Assembly: GCA_017559385.1 (NCBI GenBank) | Contig: JAFYSK010000052.1 | Location: 1-64,000 of the forward strand | Length of the DNA: 64,000 bases | Reading direction: 5' to 3' | DNA from: Paludibacteraceae bacterium | GTDB taxonomy: Bacteria; Bacteroidota; Bacteroidia; Bacteroidales; Paludibacteraceae | Part shown: one piece after another, positions 8,871 to 18,475 of the stretch | How the letters are laid out: each line of letters opens with the position of its first letter | Numbering within the stretch: the first letter of the stretch is position 1 | Translations under genes and position numbers: made by a program | The notes under the pieces: generated by a model | Told to the model about the DNA's origin: nothing | Seen by the model: only the letters and a program-made list of their open reading frames with translations | Database searches by the model: none

Positions 8871-9833
8871 TCAGTGGATATTCAATTCGCTGACAGAGCG
8901 ATGATTTTGAATAGCCAAGATAGTTTGTGCGATAGGTTTAGCCATAGATGCGATATTGACCTTGGCGCAACGAGTACGATCAAATGGGATAGAATCGGTA
9001 AACACCAACTCTTCGAGCGATGAGTTAGCCACGCGCTCGCATGCAGGACCTGACATTAAGCCATGAGATACCAAAGCACGAACAGACTTAGCACCCGCCT
9101 CGATCATCACCTCAGCCGCCTTGCACAATGTACCCGCAGTATCGGCAATATCATCAATAATCACCACATTCTTGTCCTTAACATCACCCAAGACGCGCAT
9201 CTCGCCTATCTGGTTAGCATTAGGGCGATGCTTATAACAGATTACCATAGGTACATCTTGCTTGGTAAGTGCAGTAAGCTTCTTAGCAAACACCGATGCA
9301 CGTTTGGTACCACCTACATCAGGAGAAGCTACGATCAGGTTATCCAAATCAAGTGCTTGCACATAGTCAGCCAACACATTGGCACCATAGAGGTGATCCA
9401 CTGGGATATCAAAGAAGCCTTGGATTTGATCGGCATGAAGGTCAACGGTGATGACACGGTCGGCACCTGCACCCTGAATCATGTTGGCACATACCTTGGC
9501 ACCAATAGATACGCGTGGCTTATCCTTACGATCCTGACGCGCCCAACCGAAATATGGGATCACAGCGATCACCTTATACGCACTAGCACGCTTAGCAGCG
9601 TCAATAGCGAGAAGCAACTCCATAATATTATCACTCGTGGGGCAAGTAGATTGCACGATATACACAGATTGACCACGAACAGACTCCTCGAAACTAACGG
9701 CAAACTCACCGTCAGAAAAACGAGCTACCTGGATATTACCCAATGAACATCCTAAATAATCACAAATACGCTTAGCAAGCTCACCTCCCTGAGAACCTGC
9801 AAACACTTTGTAGGGACTTGTTTCCACTATCAT
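8871..9833 (-). CDS. prs: Ribose-phosphate pyrophosphokinase (PRPP synthetase)
   Basis: 320-aa enzyme making PRPP from ribose 5-phosphate and ATP for nucleotide, His and Trp synthesis. Hallmarks: FSDGEFAVSFEESVRGQ, the catalytic flexible-loop region YFGWARQDRK, and the PRPP-binding loop VVIIDDIADTAGTLCKAAE. Length is canonical. It has its own promoter and leads a leftward run: prs, M28 peptidase, sufC, sufD. Confidence 0.97.
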   Translation of the reverse strand: MIVETSPYKVFAGSQGGELAKRICDYLGCSLGNIQVARFSDGEFAVSFEESVRGQSVYIVQSTCPTSDNIMELLLAIDAAKRASAYKVIAVIPYFGWARQDRKDKPRVSIGAKVCANMIQGAGADRVITVDLHADQIQGFFDIPVDHLYGANVLADYVQALDLDNLIVASPDVGGTKRASVFAKKLTALTKQDVPMVICYKHRPNANQIGEMRVLGDVKDKNVVIIDDIADTAGTLCKAAEVMIEAGAKSVRALVSHGLMSGPACERVANSSLEELVFTDSIPFDRTRCAKVNIASMAKPIAQTILAIQNHRSVSELNIH

Positions 9834-9870
9834 GACAAAACAGAATTAAATAGTTATTTTGAATTAAAGT

Positions 9871-9903
9871 GCAAAGATAATGCTTTTTTTTGACATACGC
9901 AAA
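9871..9903 (-). promoter_or_regulatory. Promoter of prs
   Basis: On the minus strand: TTTG (9900-9903), 20 bp, TATCTTTGC (9871-9879). The start codon is 38 bp downstream. Confidence 0.8.
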
Positions 9904-9949
9904 CACTCTTACAAATATTTGTAAAAATATAAGAAAATGTCATGGCATT

Positions 9950-9982
9950 CTTGGAACTATAAGAAAAAAGTTGTAATTTTGC
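9950..9982 (+). promoter_or_regulatory. Promoter of the FemAB-like gene
   Basis: CTTG (9950-9953), 20 bp, TAATTTTGC (9974-9982). Confidence 0.75.
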
Positions 9983-10040
9983 ATGATTTTTGCAAACGCC
10001 CTTTTTACATTTAGGGCTATATAAATAAAATTGAACACAC

Positions 10041-11000
10041 ATGACACCTAAGGAGCAATATTGCAATCTCTGTAAGACAGACACCTCTATCCCCGTATTT
10101 ATGCAAGACTGGTGGATGGATGCCGTATGTGCCGGCAAATGTTGGGATGTACTACTCTGCTATGATTCAAATGGTCAGATTGGCGCAGCCATGCCTTATC
10201 TGCTTCGGCGACGCATAGGTCAGAGTTATATAGTCATGCCTCAAATGACTCAAATAGGTGGTCTGTGGATTAGAACCGATCTACAACAGGATTCAGCACA
10301 AGTGCAGACGATATGCCAGAACATTGCACAGCAATTGCACGCACTAGACCTGGCTTATTACTATCAACAGTTTCCTATACACTCATCGGCGGTAGAGGAA
10401 TTATCTCAACAAGGGTTCAGCATCCAAGAACGCGTGACATATCGTATAGAGGATGTGAACGACATGGATGCGCTCGTGGCAACCTTCTCCAAAAACAAAA
10501 AACGCCAATTGCAAAAAGCACAAGTTCTGCACGCCGACCTAACACTAAATCCAGAGGATTTCTACCGCTTTCATGTACAATGCCTCCAGCAGCAAGGCAA
10601 ACAGATTAACTATGTGCGCGAATTTCTCCTCGTATTGGAACGCAAAACAACCCGTTTAAACTGTGGTCAGATTATTGCTATTAGAAATGCTGAAGACGAA
10701 CTGCTAGCAGCAGCCTATGTAGTATGGGACGCACATTCGATGTACTATCTCATACCATGCTATAGCGAGCAGTATAAAGACTCGGGAGCTGGTGCATTGC
10801 TCGTGCTAGAAGCCATCAAATTGGCCCACGAGAAAGGCTTAGCCTTTGACTTTGAAGGCAGTATGATCAGCGGAGTAGCTAATCACTACAAGCAATTTGG
10901 TAGCACTGCTACAACATACTATAGTGTTGAGAAATATTATAAATGGTGGTTTAGGTTGGCTACACTATATAATAGGATTAAAGAGCGCAAGATGCACTAA
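10041..11000 (+). CDS. FemAB/BioF2-like GNAT-fold acyltransferase
   Basis: 319-aa cytoplasmic protein with the layout of the FemAB-like GNAT family. An N-terminal half begins FMQDWWMDAVC and contains MPYLLRRRIGQSYIVMPQ. The C-terminal acetyltransferase half contains TFSKNKKRQLQKAQ, AAYVVWDAHSMYYLIPCYSE and the terminal DFEGSMISGVANHYKQFG motif. In Bacteroidales such genes sit near polysaccharide or cell-envelope genes. Here it converges on a flippase gene, 6 bp apart end to end. The substrate is unknown; envelope aminoacyl or acyl transfer is an inference. Confidence 0.8.
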   Translation: MTPKEQYCNLCKTDTSIPVFMQDWWMDAVCAGKCWDVLLCYDSNGQIGAAMPYLLRRRIGQSYIVMPQMTQIGGLWIRTDLQQDSAQVQTICQNIAQQLHALDLAYYYQQFPIHSSAVEELSQQGFSIQERVTYRIEDVNDMDALVATFSKNKKRQLQKAQVLHADLTLNPEDFYRFHVQCLQQQGKQINYVREFLLVLERKTTRLNCGQIIAIRNAEDELLAAAYVVWDAHSMYYLIPCYSEQYKDSGAGALLVLEAIKLAHEKGLAFDFEGSMISGVANHYKQFGSTATTYYSVEKYYKWWFRLATLYNRIKERKMH

Positions 11001-11006
11001 ATAGTC

Positions 11007-12287
11007 CTAGGATTCTTTTAACCCATCATCATAACGCTTTACCTGCAAGAGCATCCATACTATTTGCAACAGAAGTGCCAGTACGGTGGCCAGTGAATAG
11101 CAGATTACAGCTAGCAAGAAATTGCCAGCCCATACGCCTATGGCTAGACCCATGATGCGCAATAATGCGAGCACGATCTCGAAGGCCAGGCACCACTTTT
11201 GTTGCATAAAGACATCAAACAAGTAGTTGATGCTGCACGATAGTAGGCTAACGAACAGCCAAGGTAGCATCCAACGCAGATATAGCCCCGAGAGATGCCA
11301 TTGGGCGCCTAGTAACCAAGCTGTAAGATCTGGCAGAACGAACCAAAGTACAGCAAACGCGGGCAGCACAAGGGCTGAGGTAAAGATGATGAACTTGCGG
11401 AAGATATCACCGATAGGCAACGAATGATGTACACGGTTCATAGTGGACTGGTACATGACCTGATAAATGGCTCGGGTGACCGTGCCAATAGGAGTGTAGC
11501 CAAGTAGCAAGGCTAGGCAGAGAAAACCGACTGCCTTGGAGCCAAAGAACGGCGTGAGGAGCAAGACGGGCATCTGGCCTGCCAACATATTGATAAGACT
11601 TTTAGGCAGTACAAAACAAGGGAAATTGCGGTATTCAACGGCCTGTTGACGCACATCGGTCCAGGTGATTTGCCTCAGCGATTGCGATAGCTGTTTGCGA
11701 TAGCGCAGCAGGCTGGTAAATAGGGATAAGAGGGGTGCAATGACCACTGCGTAGATCATACCACCACTCATAACACCGCCATATCCAAAGGCCAATTTAC
11801 CACCCGCAGAGAATAGATTCTGGGAGACTTGGTAGCGACTAATGGAAGAATATTTACGCCGGCGTATATACCAGTAGTTCAGCAAGTTCCAAGCGCCAAT
11901 AGCCAGCACATAGAGGGGCATAAGCCAGTAGAAAGAGGCTAACTTAGGGGCATTGAATAGAGCACTAATAGGGCCCGAAAATAGGGCACTGATGGCCACT
12001 AGAGCGGTGACAGCGAGCAACCAGAGTAAACCAGCGCCTAGCACATTATTGGCATCGCGATCGTCCTTAGGCAAAACGATGGCATAATAGTACTCGGCCG
12101 TAGAAAGAACCACGAGGACTCCACCAATGCTCATGAATAGATTGAGCAAACCAAAATCATCGGGCGAGAACAGGCGGGTAAGGATGGGATAAACAAGCAG
12201 GCCGATGACCTGCGCCACCACATTGGCCGATAGCAATTTAGTAAAATTGCGCACACCAGATGATTGGATGAAGTTCAAAAGACTCAT
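11007..12287 (-). CDS. Polysaccharide flippase of the MOP/Wzx family
   Basis: 426-aa integral membrane protein with about 12-14 hydrophobic segments. It is typical of Wzx-type flippases that move lipid-linked oligosaccharides across the inner membrane. The N-terminus VRNFTKLLSANVVAQVIGLL followed by TRLFSPDDFGLL is the family signature. Start: ATG at 12287, because the upstream TTG (12299) lies within the minus-strand promoter. No glycosyltransferases are adjacent; the FemAB-like gene converges on it. Confidence 0.9.
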   Translation of the reverse strand: MSLLNFIQSSGVRNFTKLLSANVVAQVIGLLVYPILTRLFSPDDFGLLNLFMSIGGVLVVLSTAEYYYAIVLPKDDRDANNVLGAGLLWLLAVTALVAISALFSGPISALFNAPKLASFYWLMPLYVLAIGAWNLLNYWYIRRRKYSSISRYQVSQNLFSAGGKLAFGYGGVMSGGMIYAVVIAPLLSLFTSLLRYRKQLSQSLRQITWTDVRQQAVEYRNFPCFVLPKSLINMLAGQMPVLLLTPFFGSKAVGFLCLALLLGYTPIGTVTRAIYQVMYQSTMNRVHHSLPIGDIFRKFIIFTSALVLPAFAVLWFVLPDLTAWLLGAQWHLSGLYLRWMLPWLFVSLLSCSINYLFDVFMQQKWCLAFEIVLALLRIMGLAIGVWAGNFLLAVICYSLATVLALLLQIVWMLLQVKRYDDGLKES

Positions 12288-12295
12288 ATTCGACT

Positions 12296-12328
12296 GCAAA
12301 AGTAGTAAATTTCTGGCGAAAAAACAAA
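12296..12328 (-). promoter_or_regulatory. Promoter of the flippase gene
   Basis: On the minus strand: TTTG (12325-12328), 20 bp, TACTTTTGC (12296-12304). This rules out translation from 12299. Confidence 0.75.
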
Positions 12329-12363
12329 AAAATTCATTAATTTAATCAAAAATCGTGAATATA

Positions 12364-12396
12364 TTTGCACAAATAAAAAAAAAGCAGTAAATTTGC
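12364..12396 (+). promoter_or_regulatory. Promoter of tonB
   Basis: TTTG (12364-12367), 20 bp, TAAATTTGC (12388-12396). The leader is about 85 nt. Confidence 0.8.
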
Positions 12397-12484
12397 AGAC
12401 TGAAATGGTAGCCTTGCGAACTAATAAGGCTAAAATCCATGAAAAGACACCATATAAAGTACTGAATTAAAAACACATAAAGAT

Positions 12485-13165
12485 ATGCAACTAAAGAAAT
12501 CACCTAAAGTAAGCTTGGAAGACAAGAAACTCATCTACACATTGATGGGTGCCTTGCTTGTTTTGAGCATCTGCTTTGTCGCATTTGAATGGACAGAGAA
12601 AGAAGTTACTAAGTACGATGTAGTAGATCAAGACTTCCTGATTGAGGAAGAGATTGACATCCAACAAACTACCCAAGAAACCCCTCCTCCACCTCCACCA
12701 CCAGCAGTACAAGAGGTAGAGATCTTGAATGTGGTAGATGACGATGTAAAGACTGAGAGCGTTGAGATCAAGACCGAGGACGACAAGGATGTTGAGGTTG
12801 TGATTGCTCCTCCAGTAGAGGCTCCTGTAGTAGAAGAGGTAGAGGAAGAGATCTTCGTAGTTGTAGAGTCAATGCCAGAGTTCCCAGGCGGTGCACAGGA
12901 GATGATGAAGTTTATTGCTGAGAACATCAAATACCCTGTTATCGCTCAAGAGAATGGTATCCAAGGTCGTGTAATCTGCCAGTTCGTGATTGAGAAAAAC
13001 GGTAGCGTAACTGACATCCAAGTAGTTCGTTCATCCGGTGATGCATCATTGGACAAAGAGGCAGAGCGCGTGATCAAAAACATGCCTAAGTGGAAACCAG
13101 GTAAGCAACGTGGTAAGCCAGTACGCGTGAAGTACACTATTCCAGTTGCCTTCCGCTTGCAATAA
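12485..13165 (+). CDS. tonB: TonB-family energy transducer
   Basis: 226-aa periplasm-spanning protein coupling inner-membrane energy to outer-membrane receptors. A single TM segment lies at residues about 19-36 (LIYTLMGALLVLSICFVAF). A Pro-rich PPPPPPP segment and an acidic Glu/Val-rich linker follow. The C-terminal TonB domain (about 135-226) has MPEFPGGAQEMMKFI, KYPVIAQENGIQGRV and the end motif KYTIPVAFRLQ. No exbB/exbD adjoins it, so the partner proteins are encoded elsewhere. A TATAGCC-type spacer repeat follows. Confidence 0.93.
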   Translation: MQLKKSPKVSLEDKKLIYTLMGALLVLSICFVAFEWTEKEVTKYDVVDQDFLIEEEIDIQQTTQETPPPPPPPAVQEVEILNVVDDDVKTESVEIKTEDDKDVEVVIAPPVEAPVVEEVEEEIFVVVESMPEFPGGAQEMMKFIAENIKYPVIAQENGIQGRVICQFVIEKNGSVTDIQVVRSSGDASLDKEAERVIKNMPKWKPGKQRGKPVRVKYTIPVAFRLQ

Positions 13166-13167
13166 CA

Positions 13168-13206
13168 ACTCCCTATAGCCTATAGCCCCTAGCCTATAGC
13201 CTAAAA
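13168..13206. repeat. CCTATAGCC spacer repeat
   Basis: CCTATAGCCTATAGCCCCTAGCCTATAGCC fills the gap between tonB and recG. The same family, in the form GGTTATAGGCTATGGG, is at 33461-33510. Confidence 0.7.
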
Positions 13207-13216
13207 GTGGAGCAGG

Positions 13217-15313
13217 ATGGATCTATCCATACAAAATATAGAATACTGTAAGGGTGTCGGCACAAAGCGTGCCGACATTCTTCGTAAAGAGCTGGGTGTG
13301 AAGTCGGCTCTGGACTTGCTATATCAATTTCCGTATAAATATATCGACCGAAGTAGGTTCTACTATATCCACGAGATAGAGGACGAGGATACTTATGTGC
13401 AGATCATAGGTCATATCACCGAATGGCACACCATAGGTGCTGGTGCAGCTCAACGGCTGAGTGCCACCTTCACCGATGGCAGGCACAATATAGAGCTAGT
13501 ATGGTTCAAAGGAATTAAGTATGTCAAACTAGAGCGAAATGTGAAGTACCTGCTGTTTGGCAAGCCATCTAGATTTAATCACCAGTACAATTTTGTTCAC
13601 CCTGAACTAACGCCCATGAGTAAGGTGCAGCCTGAGATGGCCAAGGGACTAGAGCCGCACTATAACACCACTGAGGGTATGAAGCGTACGGGAATGAACT
13701 CGAAGGCGATTCGTACGATTGTAGCACAACTAATACCTCATCTACGCCGTCAGGGTGTGCCTGACACATTGGGGATGGATATGTTAGAGAAGTACCATCT
13801 GATGGGTTTGAACGATGCACTAGCCAATATACACTTTCCGGTAGATAACACGGCTATGCAGCATGCGCGCGAACGACTGAAATTTGAGGAGCTATTTTAC
13901 ATCCAGATGCAGATACTGCGTCAGATGAAGCGTCGCGAGCTGAACGAGGGTTATGTGATGCCTATTGTAGGTAAGCATTTTCATAGTTTCTATCGCGAGT
14001 GTTTGCCCTTTGAGTTGACCAATGCGCAGAAGCGTGTAGTGCGTGAGATACAAACGGATATCAAGACGGGTAAGCAGATGAACCGATTGCTGCAAGGCGA
14101 TGTAGGTAGTGGAAAAACGATGGTAGCTTTGCTGACCGCGTTACTAGCTATAGACAACGGCTATCAAGCATGCATCATGGCTCCAACGGAGATCTTGGCC
14201 AATCAGCACTATGAAAGTATCTGCAAGATGCTGTCGCCTCTGCAAGCAGGGCCTAAAGTAGCGCTGCTAACGGGCTCCACTACCGCCAAGCAGCGTCAGC
14301 CATTGCACGAGCAACTGCAAAACGGCGAGATCGACCTGCTGATAGGTACGCATGCGTTGATAGAGGACAGCGTGCAGTTTGCCAATTTAGGATTGTGTAT
14401 CATTGACGAGCAACACCGCTTTGGTGTAGCGCAGCGTGCCAAGTTGTGGAACAAGAACACGCGTCCGCCACATATATTGGTGATGACAGCCACTCCTATT
14501 CCGCGTACGTTGGCGATGACGGTGTATGGCGACTTACAGGTGAGTATCATAGATGAATTGCCACCGGGCAGAAAACCCGTGCAGACATTGCACTATGTGA
14601 ATACTAGAAGAACATCGATCAATCAGTTTATCGAGCAACAGATAGGTTTAGGCCGCCAGGTGTATGTGGTATATCCATTGATCAAAGAGAACGAAAAGAT
14701 GGAGCTGCAAGATCTGCAAAACGGCTATAACCAGTTGTGTCAAACCTTCCCCCAATACCGTATATCGATGGTACATGGCCAGATGCGTGCCAAGGACAAA
14801 GACGAGCAGATGCGTCGCTTTGCTTGCGGCGAGACGCAGATACTGGTAGCTACCACGGTGATAGAGGTAGGTGTGAATGTGCCCAATGCTAGTGTGATGA
14901 TCATAGAGAACGCCGAGCGTTTTGGTTTGAGCCAATTGCATCAGTTGCGCGGTCGTGTAGGTCGTGGGGCAGAGCAGAGCTATTGCATTCTATTGACCAA
15001 TGTAGAGCAGAGTAAGGATACGCGCAAGCGGATGGATATCATGGTGGCCACTAATGATGGTTTCCGAATAGCGGAAGCTGACTTGCAGTTGCGTGGTCCA
15101 GGCGATCTAGAAGGCACTCAGCAATCGGGTTTGCCATTTGAATTGCATATTGCCAGTTTATCAACGGATGGTCAGTTGCTAGATATAGCTCGTCAAGCAG
15201 CGCTGGAGATATTGGATGCCGATCCTTTGTTAGAGGAGATGCACAACCGAATATACAAACAGCGACTCGATTTTCTTCGAATCGCTGCAGGTAGTTGGGG
15301 AGAGATATCTTAA
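13217..15313 (+). CDS. recG: ATP-dependent DNA helicase RecG
   Basis: 698-aa superfamily 2 helicase that remodels stalled forks and Holliday junctions. An N-terminal wedge/OB domain (about 1-250) is followed by the helicase core: LLQGDVGSGKT (Walker A), MAPTEILANQH (Ia), IIDEQHRFGV (DEQH box), MTATPIPRTLAM (III), ATTVIEVGVNVPNA and QLRGRVGRG (VI). Length is close to the usual 690-700 aa. Confidence 0.97.
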   Translation: MDLSIQNIEYCKGVGTKRADILRKELGVKSALDLLYQFPYKYIDRSRFYYIHEIEDEDTYVQIIGHITEWHTIGAGAAQRLSATFTDGRHNIELVWFKGIKYVKLERNVKYLLFGKPSRFNHQYNFVHPELTPMSKVQPEMAKGLEPHYNTTEGMKRTGMNSKAIRTIVAQLIPHLRRQGVPDTLGMDMLEKYHLMGLNDALANIHFPVDNTAMQHARERLKFEELFYIQMQILRQMKRRELNEGYVMPIVGKHFHSFYRECLPFELTNAQKRVVREIQTDIKTGKQMNRLLQGDVGSGKTMVALLTALLAIDNGYQACIMAPTEILANQHYESICKMLSPLQAGPKVALLTGSTTAKQRQPLHEQLQNGEIDLLIGTHALIEDSVQFANLGLCIIDEQHRFGVAQRAKLWNKNTRPPHILVMTATPIPRTLAMTVYGDLQVSIIDELPPGRKPVQTLHYVNTRRTSINQFIEQQIGLGRQVYVVYPLIKENEKMELQDLQNGYNQLCQTFPQYRISMVHGQMRAKDKDEQMRRFACGETQILVATTVIEVGVNVPNASVMIIENAERFGLSQLHQLRGRVGRGAEQSYCILLTNVEQSKDTRKRMDIMVATNDGFRIAEADLQLRGPGDLEGTQQSGLPFELHIASLSTDGQLLDIARQAALEILDADPLLEEMHNRIYKQRLDFLRIAAGSWGEIS

Positions 15314-15337
15314 GGACACCTAAGGTGCTGTTCTAGT

Positions 15338-15385
15338 CGCGGCACTGCCGCTGTTATAAGGGTTTTAATAGTTTTAAAGGTGTTT
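15338..15385. repeat. Spacer repeat with GC palindrome after recG
   Basis: GCGGCACTGCCGC (a small palindrome at about 15341-15353) is followed by TTATAAGGGTTTTAATAGTTTTAAAGG. It is another example of a short AT repeat paired with a GCGGC/GCCGC hairpin, and may act as a transcript end. Confidence 0.6.
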
Positions 15386-15417
15386 GACTAGCCTCGGAAG
15401 TGTCTAAGTTAACTATA

Positions 15418-18309
15418 TCAAAAACGTGGGCGTCCGCCTGACTCGTACATCTGTTGTTGCCAAGCTGCGTGTCCAGTAGCTTTGAGATTACCCATACGAT
15501 TAAGTTTATATGTAAAGGTCAACATGAAGTATGTTGGCAGGGTATTGAATTTTTGATAAGATACTGAGTTGTCGCTAACTGTTTGCACGATATTCTTCTT
15601 GTCTTGGAGGATATCATATACTTTGAGGGTGAGCGTAGAGTTGTTCCATGTCTTATCAATAGAAGCATTCCAGATTAACTCATTGATATCAGACAAGCCT
15701 TGGTAACCATGGCGTGAAGTATAACTTAGGTCAGTAGCGATATTCCATGACTTAGGCAGATGGAAGGTGACATCACCAGAGATGATCCAGTCGCCTACAT
15801 GGCTTACGTTTTTCTTATTAAGCGAATTGAGGGTGAGCGAATAGATATTGGTATTCTTAACGCCTATATCCACAATCTTATGAGTAAAGCGAAGGGTCAA
15901 GTCGCTACTCATACGGAAGTTACCCGTCTTAGACTCATCACCCAGAGGCAATTGATCCGCAGCAATCAATTGGGCTATCTGGCTAGCGTCTTGTTCGCGA
16001 AGTACGTATGCAACACGTTGGTTATAGCTTACAGCGGTGCGTGAATGGAACTGGAACATCTTGTTGCAGAATGGGGTGTTCGACATAAAGTGTGCACCCA
16101 AATACCATGGAATCATCTCCGCATTGACTGTTTGGTTGTAGCGTTTGCCGGTTTGATCATAGATGGTATTGTTGGTCAAGGCATCCTGTGTGAGGTTAGC
16201 ATTCATACCAACCATGATGCTCGAGAACTTCTCCTGATTAAACTTGGAGTACATAGCAAAGATGTTGTGTCGGAAAGCAGGGTTTAGGCCCAAGTTGCCG
16301 ACTGTCTCGTTCATAGCATCGGAGTTATTTCGAACCGGTTCCATTTGTTGGATAGAAGGTTGATTGACATTGCCGCGATAGTTGATGCGAGCAAACTCCT
16401 TTTTGCCGAACTTGTAGCGGAAGCGCACATTAGGTGACCAGTTGAATCTATTATATAATGTATCGCGCGCGAGGACACCGCCGTAGAAAGTCTGCGAGTG
16501 GGTTTGAGTAGCCAACACACGTGCACCGGCAGTGAGGTCAATTTTCTCGCTAACCCATCGGTAGTTGAGTTCTAATTGCTCGGTGTACATATTATTGATG
16601 AGCGAGTTGGAGAAGTCGTAGTCATACTGATAGTCGCCCGACACACTGTCCATAGAGTATTGATCTTTGACAGAATTGCGGTTGTTACCCGAGAGCGAGA
16701 GCACCATCTCTAGGAAGTGATTTTTGCCATAGATAGGCTCGACATAGGATGTGCGTAGCGAGTAGCTAAGGGCATTGTTGTGCGACTGGGTATATTGGTC
16801 CACGAGTGCGCGTGAGAGGATATTATCCCAAGCATAGGTATCGGTATTACCCTTGGTGTTGGTAAAACTGATGTTAGCACGCATGGTGATGGATCGTCCA
16901 GGTTTAGCGAACTTGTGGTTGTATATCGCACGAATTGATGCTTTAATCTCTTCGTTGAGGCTTTCTTGGAGTTGGTAACCATCGTTGATGCGTACGGAGT
17001 CGCGGTCGTAGATATAGTTGTTGGACTGATTAGAATGCGACTGGCTATAGCTGATTTGTGGGCGAAGAATAATCTTGTTGAGCGAGTCGATTTGATACTC
17101 TAGTTCTAGGCGCATTTGTGCATCCCATGAGTTGGATAGTTTGACGGTAGAGTCGCGATCGAAATAGGTAGCGTCTTCGCTATAGCTCTCCTTGTTGGAC
17201 AGGGTGCGGGTATCGTTGTTGGAGTGTGTGATAGTAGCATCTCCGCCAAGGAGGAGAGATGTTTGGCTATCCTTCTTTTCGATTTTGCTATTGAGGTCGA
17301 TATTGGTATTGATACCGATATTTTCTGAGGCGGTGACGCCGGCATTTTGTCCACCGAACCATCCGCGTCCACGGCCAGAGCGAATTTCATTGGTGTTATT
17401 AGCACCCGCCAAGATGGTGGTTTGGCTCTCTCCTAGCAGTAGGTTGGTGAATAGGTTGGCATTGTAGCGGAAGTCGTTGCCAAAGAAGTGGGCAGCACGC
17501 TCGGCATCGGTGGTGCCATAGGCAGGGTTGCCATAGTCAAAAGCTCCGCCATCATCGGTGATGATGTCGGCACCTAGAGCGCCAGAGTAGTTGCCAAAGA
17601 GGCCTTTTTTGCGGTCCTTCTTGAGGCTGAGGTTGATGATACGCTCGCCCTCGTCGTCGTCAAAACCGGTCAGTTTGGCCATATCGCTCTTTTCGTCGAT
17701 GACTTGAATCTTATCAATCATATCAGCTGGAATATTCTTGGTAGCTGTTTGTACATCGTCACCAAAGAACTTCTTTCCATCAATACGAACTCCCTTAATC
17801 TCCTCGCCATTGATAGTCACTTTACCTTCTTTATCCACCTCTACACCGTTCATCTTCTTGAGCAGGTCCTCCACATTGGCGTTCTCCGCTACCTGATATG
17901 CAGCAGTGTTATACTCAATGGTATCACCCTTGACGGTCATCTCGGCTGCATGTCCCTGCACGCTGACCTCATCTAGGTGGTGCACTTGCTCCTGCATACG
18001 AATATTACCCAGACGGATATCTTGAGCCTTCATCTCTACCCATTGTGTATGGTCGCCAAATCCGACAGCAGAGATGATGAGTTTGTACTTGCCGGCAGAG
18101 ATATTCTTCAAGGCAAAAGAGCCATCTAGGTATGCTTGTGTACCCTGCACCATGGTAGAATCAGTTCCTCTGTAGGAAAACAATCGTACAGTAGCCAACT
18201 CTACAGGACTAGCATCTGTCTTGGAAACTACAACACCAAAGATTGATTTTTGTGCCATGGCAGTCATAGCCATGACAAAAAGTGTGAGTATAAGAGTAAT
18301 CTTTTTCAT
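15418..18309 (-). CDS. Outer-membrane beta-barrel protein with carboxypeptidase-like N-domain
   Basis: 963-aa outer-membrane protein. The signal peptide ends at AMAQ (about 19). A CarboxypepD_reg-like domain (FGVVVSKTDASPVELATV) spans about 22-110. A plug-like region follows, with VEDLLKKMNGVEVDKEGKV, IRIDGKKFFGDD-like and PADMIDKIQVIDEKSD. The rest is a large barrel ending in Phe. This is the Bacteroidetes TonB-receptor-related family that lacks a clear TonB box. The ligand is unknown. Its upstream region carries two palindromes on a promoter-like element, so it is probably regulated separately from the operon behind it. Confidence 0.88.
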   Translation of the reverse strand: MKKITLILTLFVMAMTAMAQKSIFGVVVSKTDASPVELATVRLFSYRGTDSTMVQGTQAYLDGSFALKNISAGKYKLIISAVGFGDHTQWVEMKAQDIRLGNIRMQEQVHHLDEVSVQGHAAEMTVKGDTIEYNTAAYQVAENANVEDLLKKMNGVEVDKEGKVTINGEEIKGVRIDGKKFFGDDVQTATKNIPADMIDKIQVIDEKSDMAKLTGFDDDEGERIINLSLKKDRKKGLFGNYSGALGADIITDDGGAFDYGNPAYGTTDAERAAHFFGNDFRYNANLFTNLLLGESQTTILAGANNTNEIRSGRGRGWFGGQNAGVTASENIGINTNIDLNSKIEKKDSQTSLLLGGDATITHSNNDTRTLSNKESYSEDATYFDRDSTVKLSNSWDAQMRLELEYQIDSLNKIILRPQISYSQSHSNQSNNYIYDRDSVRINDGYQLQESLNEEIKASIRAIYNHKFAKPGRSITMRANISFTNTKGNTDTYAWDNILSRALVDQYTQSHNNALSYSLRTSYVEPIYGKNHFLEMVLSLSGNNRNSVKDQYSMDSVSGDYQYDYDFSNSLINNMYTEQLELNYRWVSEKIDLTAGARVLATQTHSQTFYGGVLARDTLYNRFNWSPNVRFRYKFGKKEFARINYRGNVNQPSIQQMEPVRNNSDAMNETVGNLGLNPAFRHNIFAMYSKFNQEKFSSIMVGMNANLTQDALTNNTIYDQTGKRYNQTVNAEMIPWYLGAHFMSNTPFCNKMFQFHSRTAVSYNQRVAYVLREQDASQIAQLIAADQLPLGDESKTGNFRMSSDLTLRFTHKIVDIGVKNTNIYSLTLNSLNKKNVSHVGDWIISGDVTFHLPKSWNIATDLSYTSRHGYQGLSDINELIWNASIDKTWNNSTLTLKVYDILQDKKNIVQTVSDNSVSYQKFNTLPTYFMLTFTYKLNRMGNLKATGHAAWQQQMYESGGRPRF

Positions 18310-18328
18310 ACGTTATAAAAATCGACCT

Positions 18329-18372
18329 CTATAATGCACATTATAGGGCAAAATAATACATGTATGTATTAT
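18329..18372 (-). promoter_or_regulatory. Twin palindromes over the OMP promoter
   Basis: CTATAATG-CA-CATTATAG (18329-18346) and ATAATACAT-GT-ATGTATTAT (18353-18372) are both perfect palindromes. Between and within them the minus strand reads TTATTTTGC (18348-18356), a near match to the -7 element, so the pair looks like a repressor operator. Functional role is inferred. Confidence 0.55.
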
Positions 18373-18420
18373 ACAAAAACTGTGCCATTGATTGATAATA
18401 CATCTATAATCCACGCACAC

Positions 18421-18449
18421 AACAAGGGAATCTCGTGAATTCCCCTGTT
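18421..18449 (-). terminator. Hairpin after the leftward small propeller gene
   Basis: AACAAGGGAAT (18421-18431), a 7-nt loop, and ATTCCCCTGTT (18439-18449) form an 11-bp stem with one mismatch. It lies 27 bp beyond the stop codon of the propeller gene at 18476. Confidence 0.55.
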
Positions 18450-18475
18450 ATAGGCTAATATATGTCGTCACACGA

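Noticed and set aside
9063-9746. 227-codon open frame antisense to prs
   Set aside because: Exact mirror of a canonical prs gene; composition (His/Thr/Ile-rich) is that of a shadow frame and there is no promoter or homology.
9854-10138. 94-codon minus-strand ORF between prs and the FemAB-like gene
   Set aside because: Spans two opposing promoters and the start of the FemAB-like gene; no homology or consistent composition.
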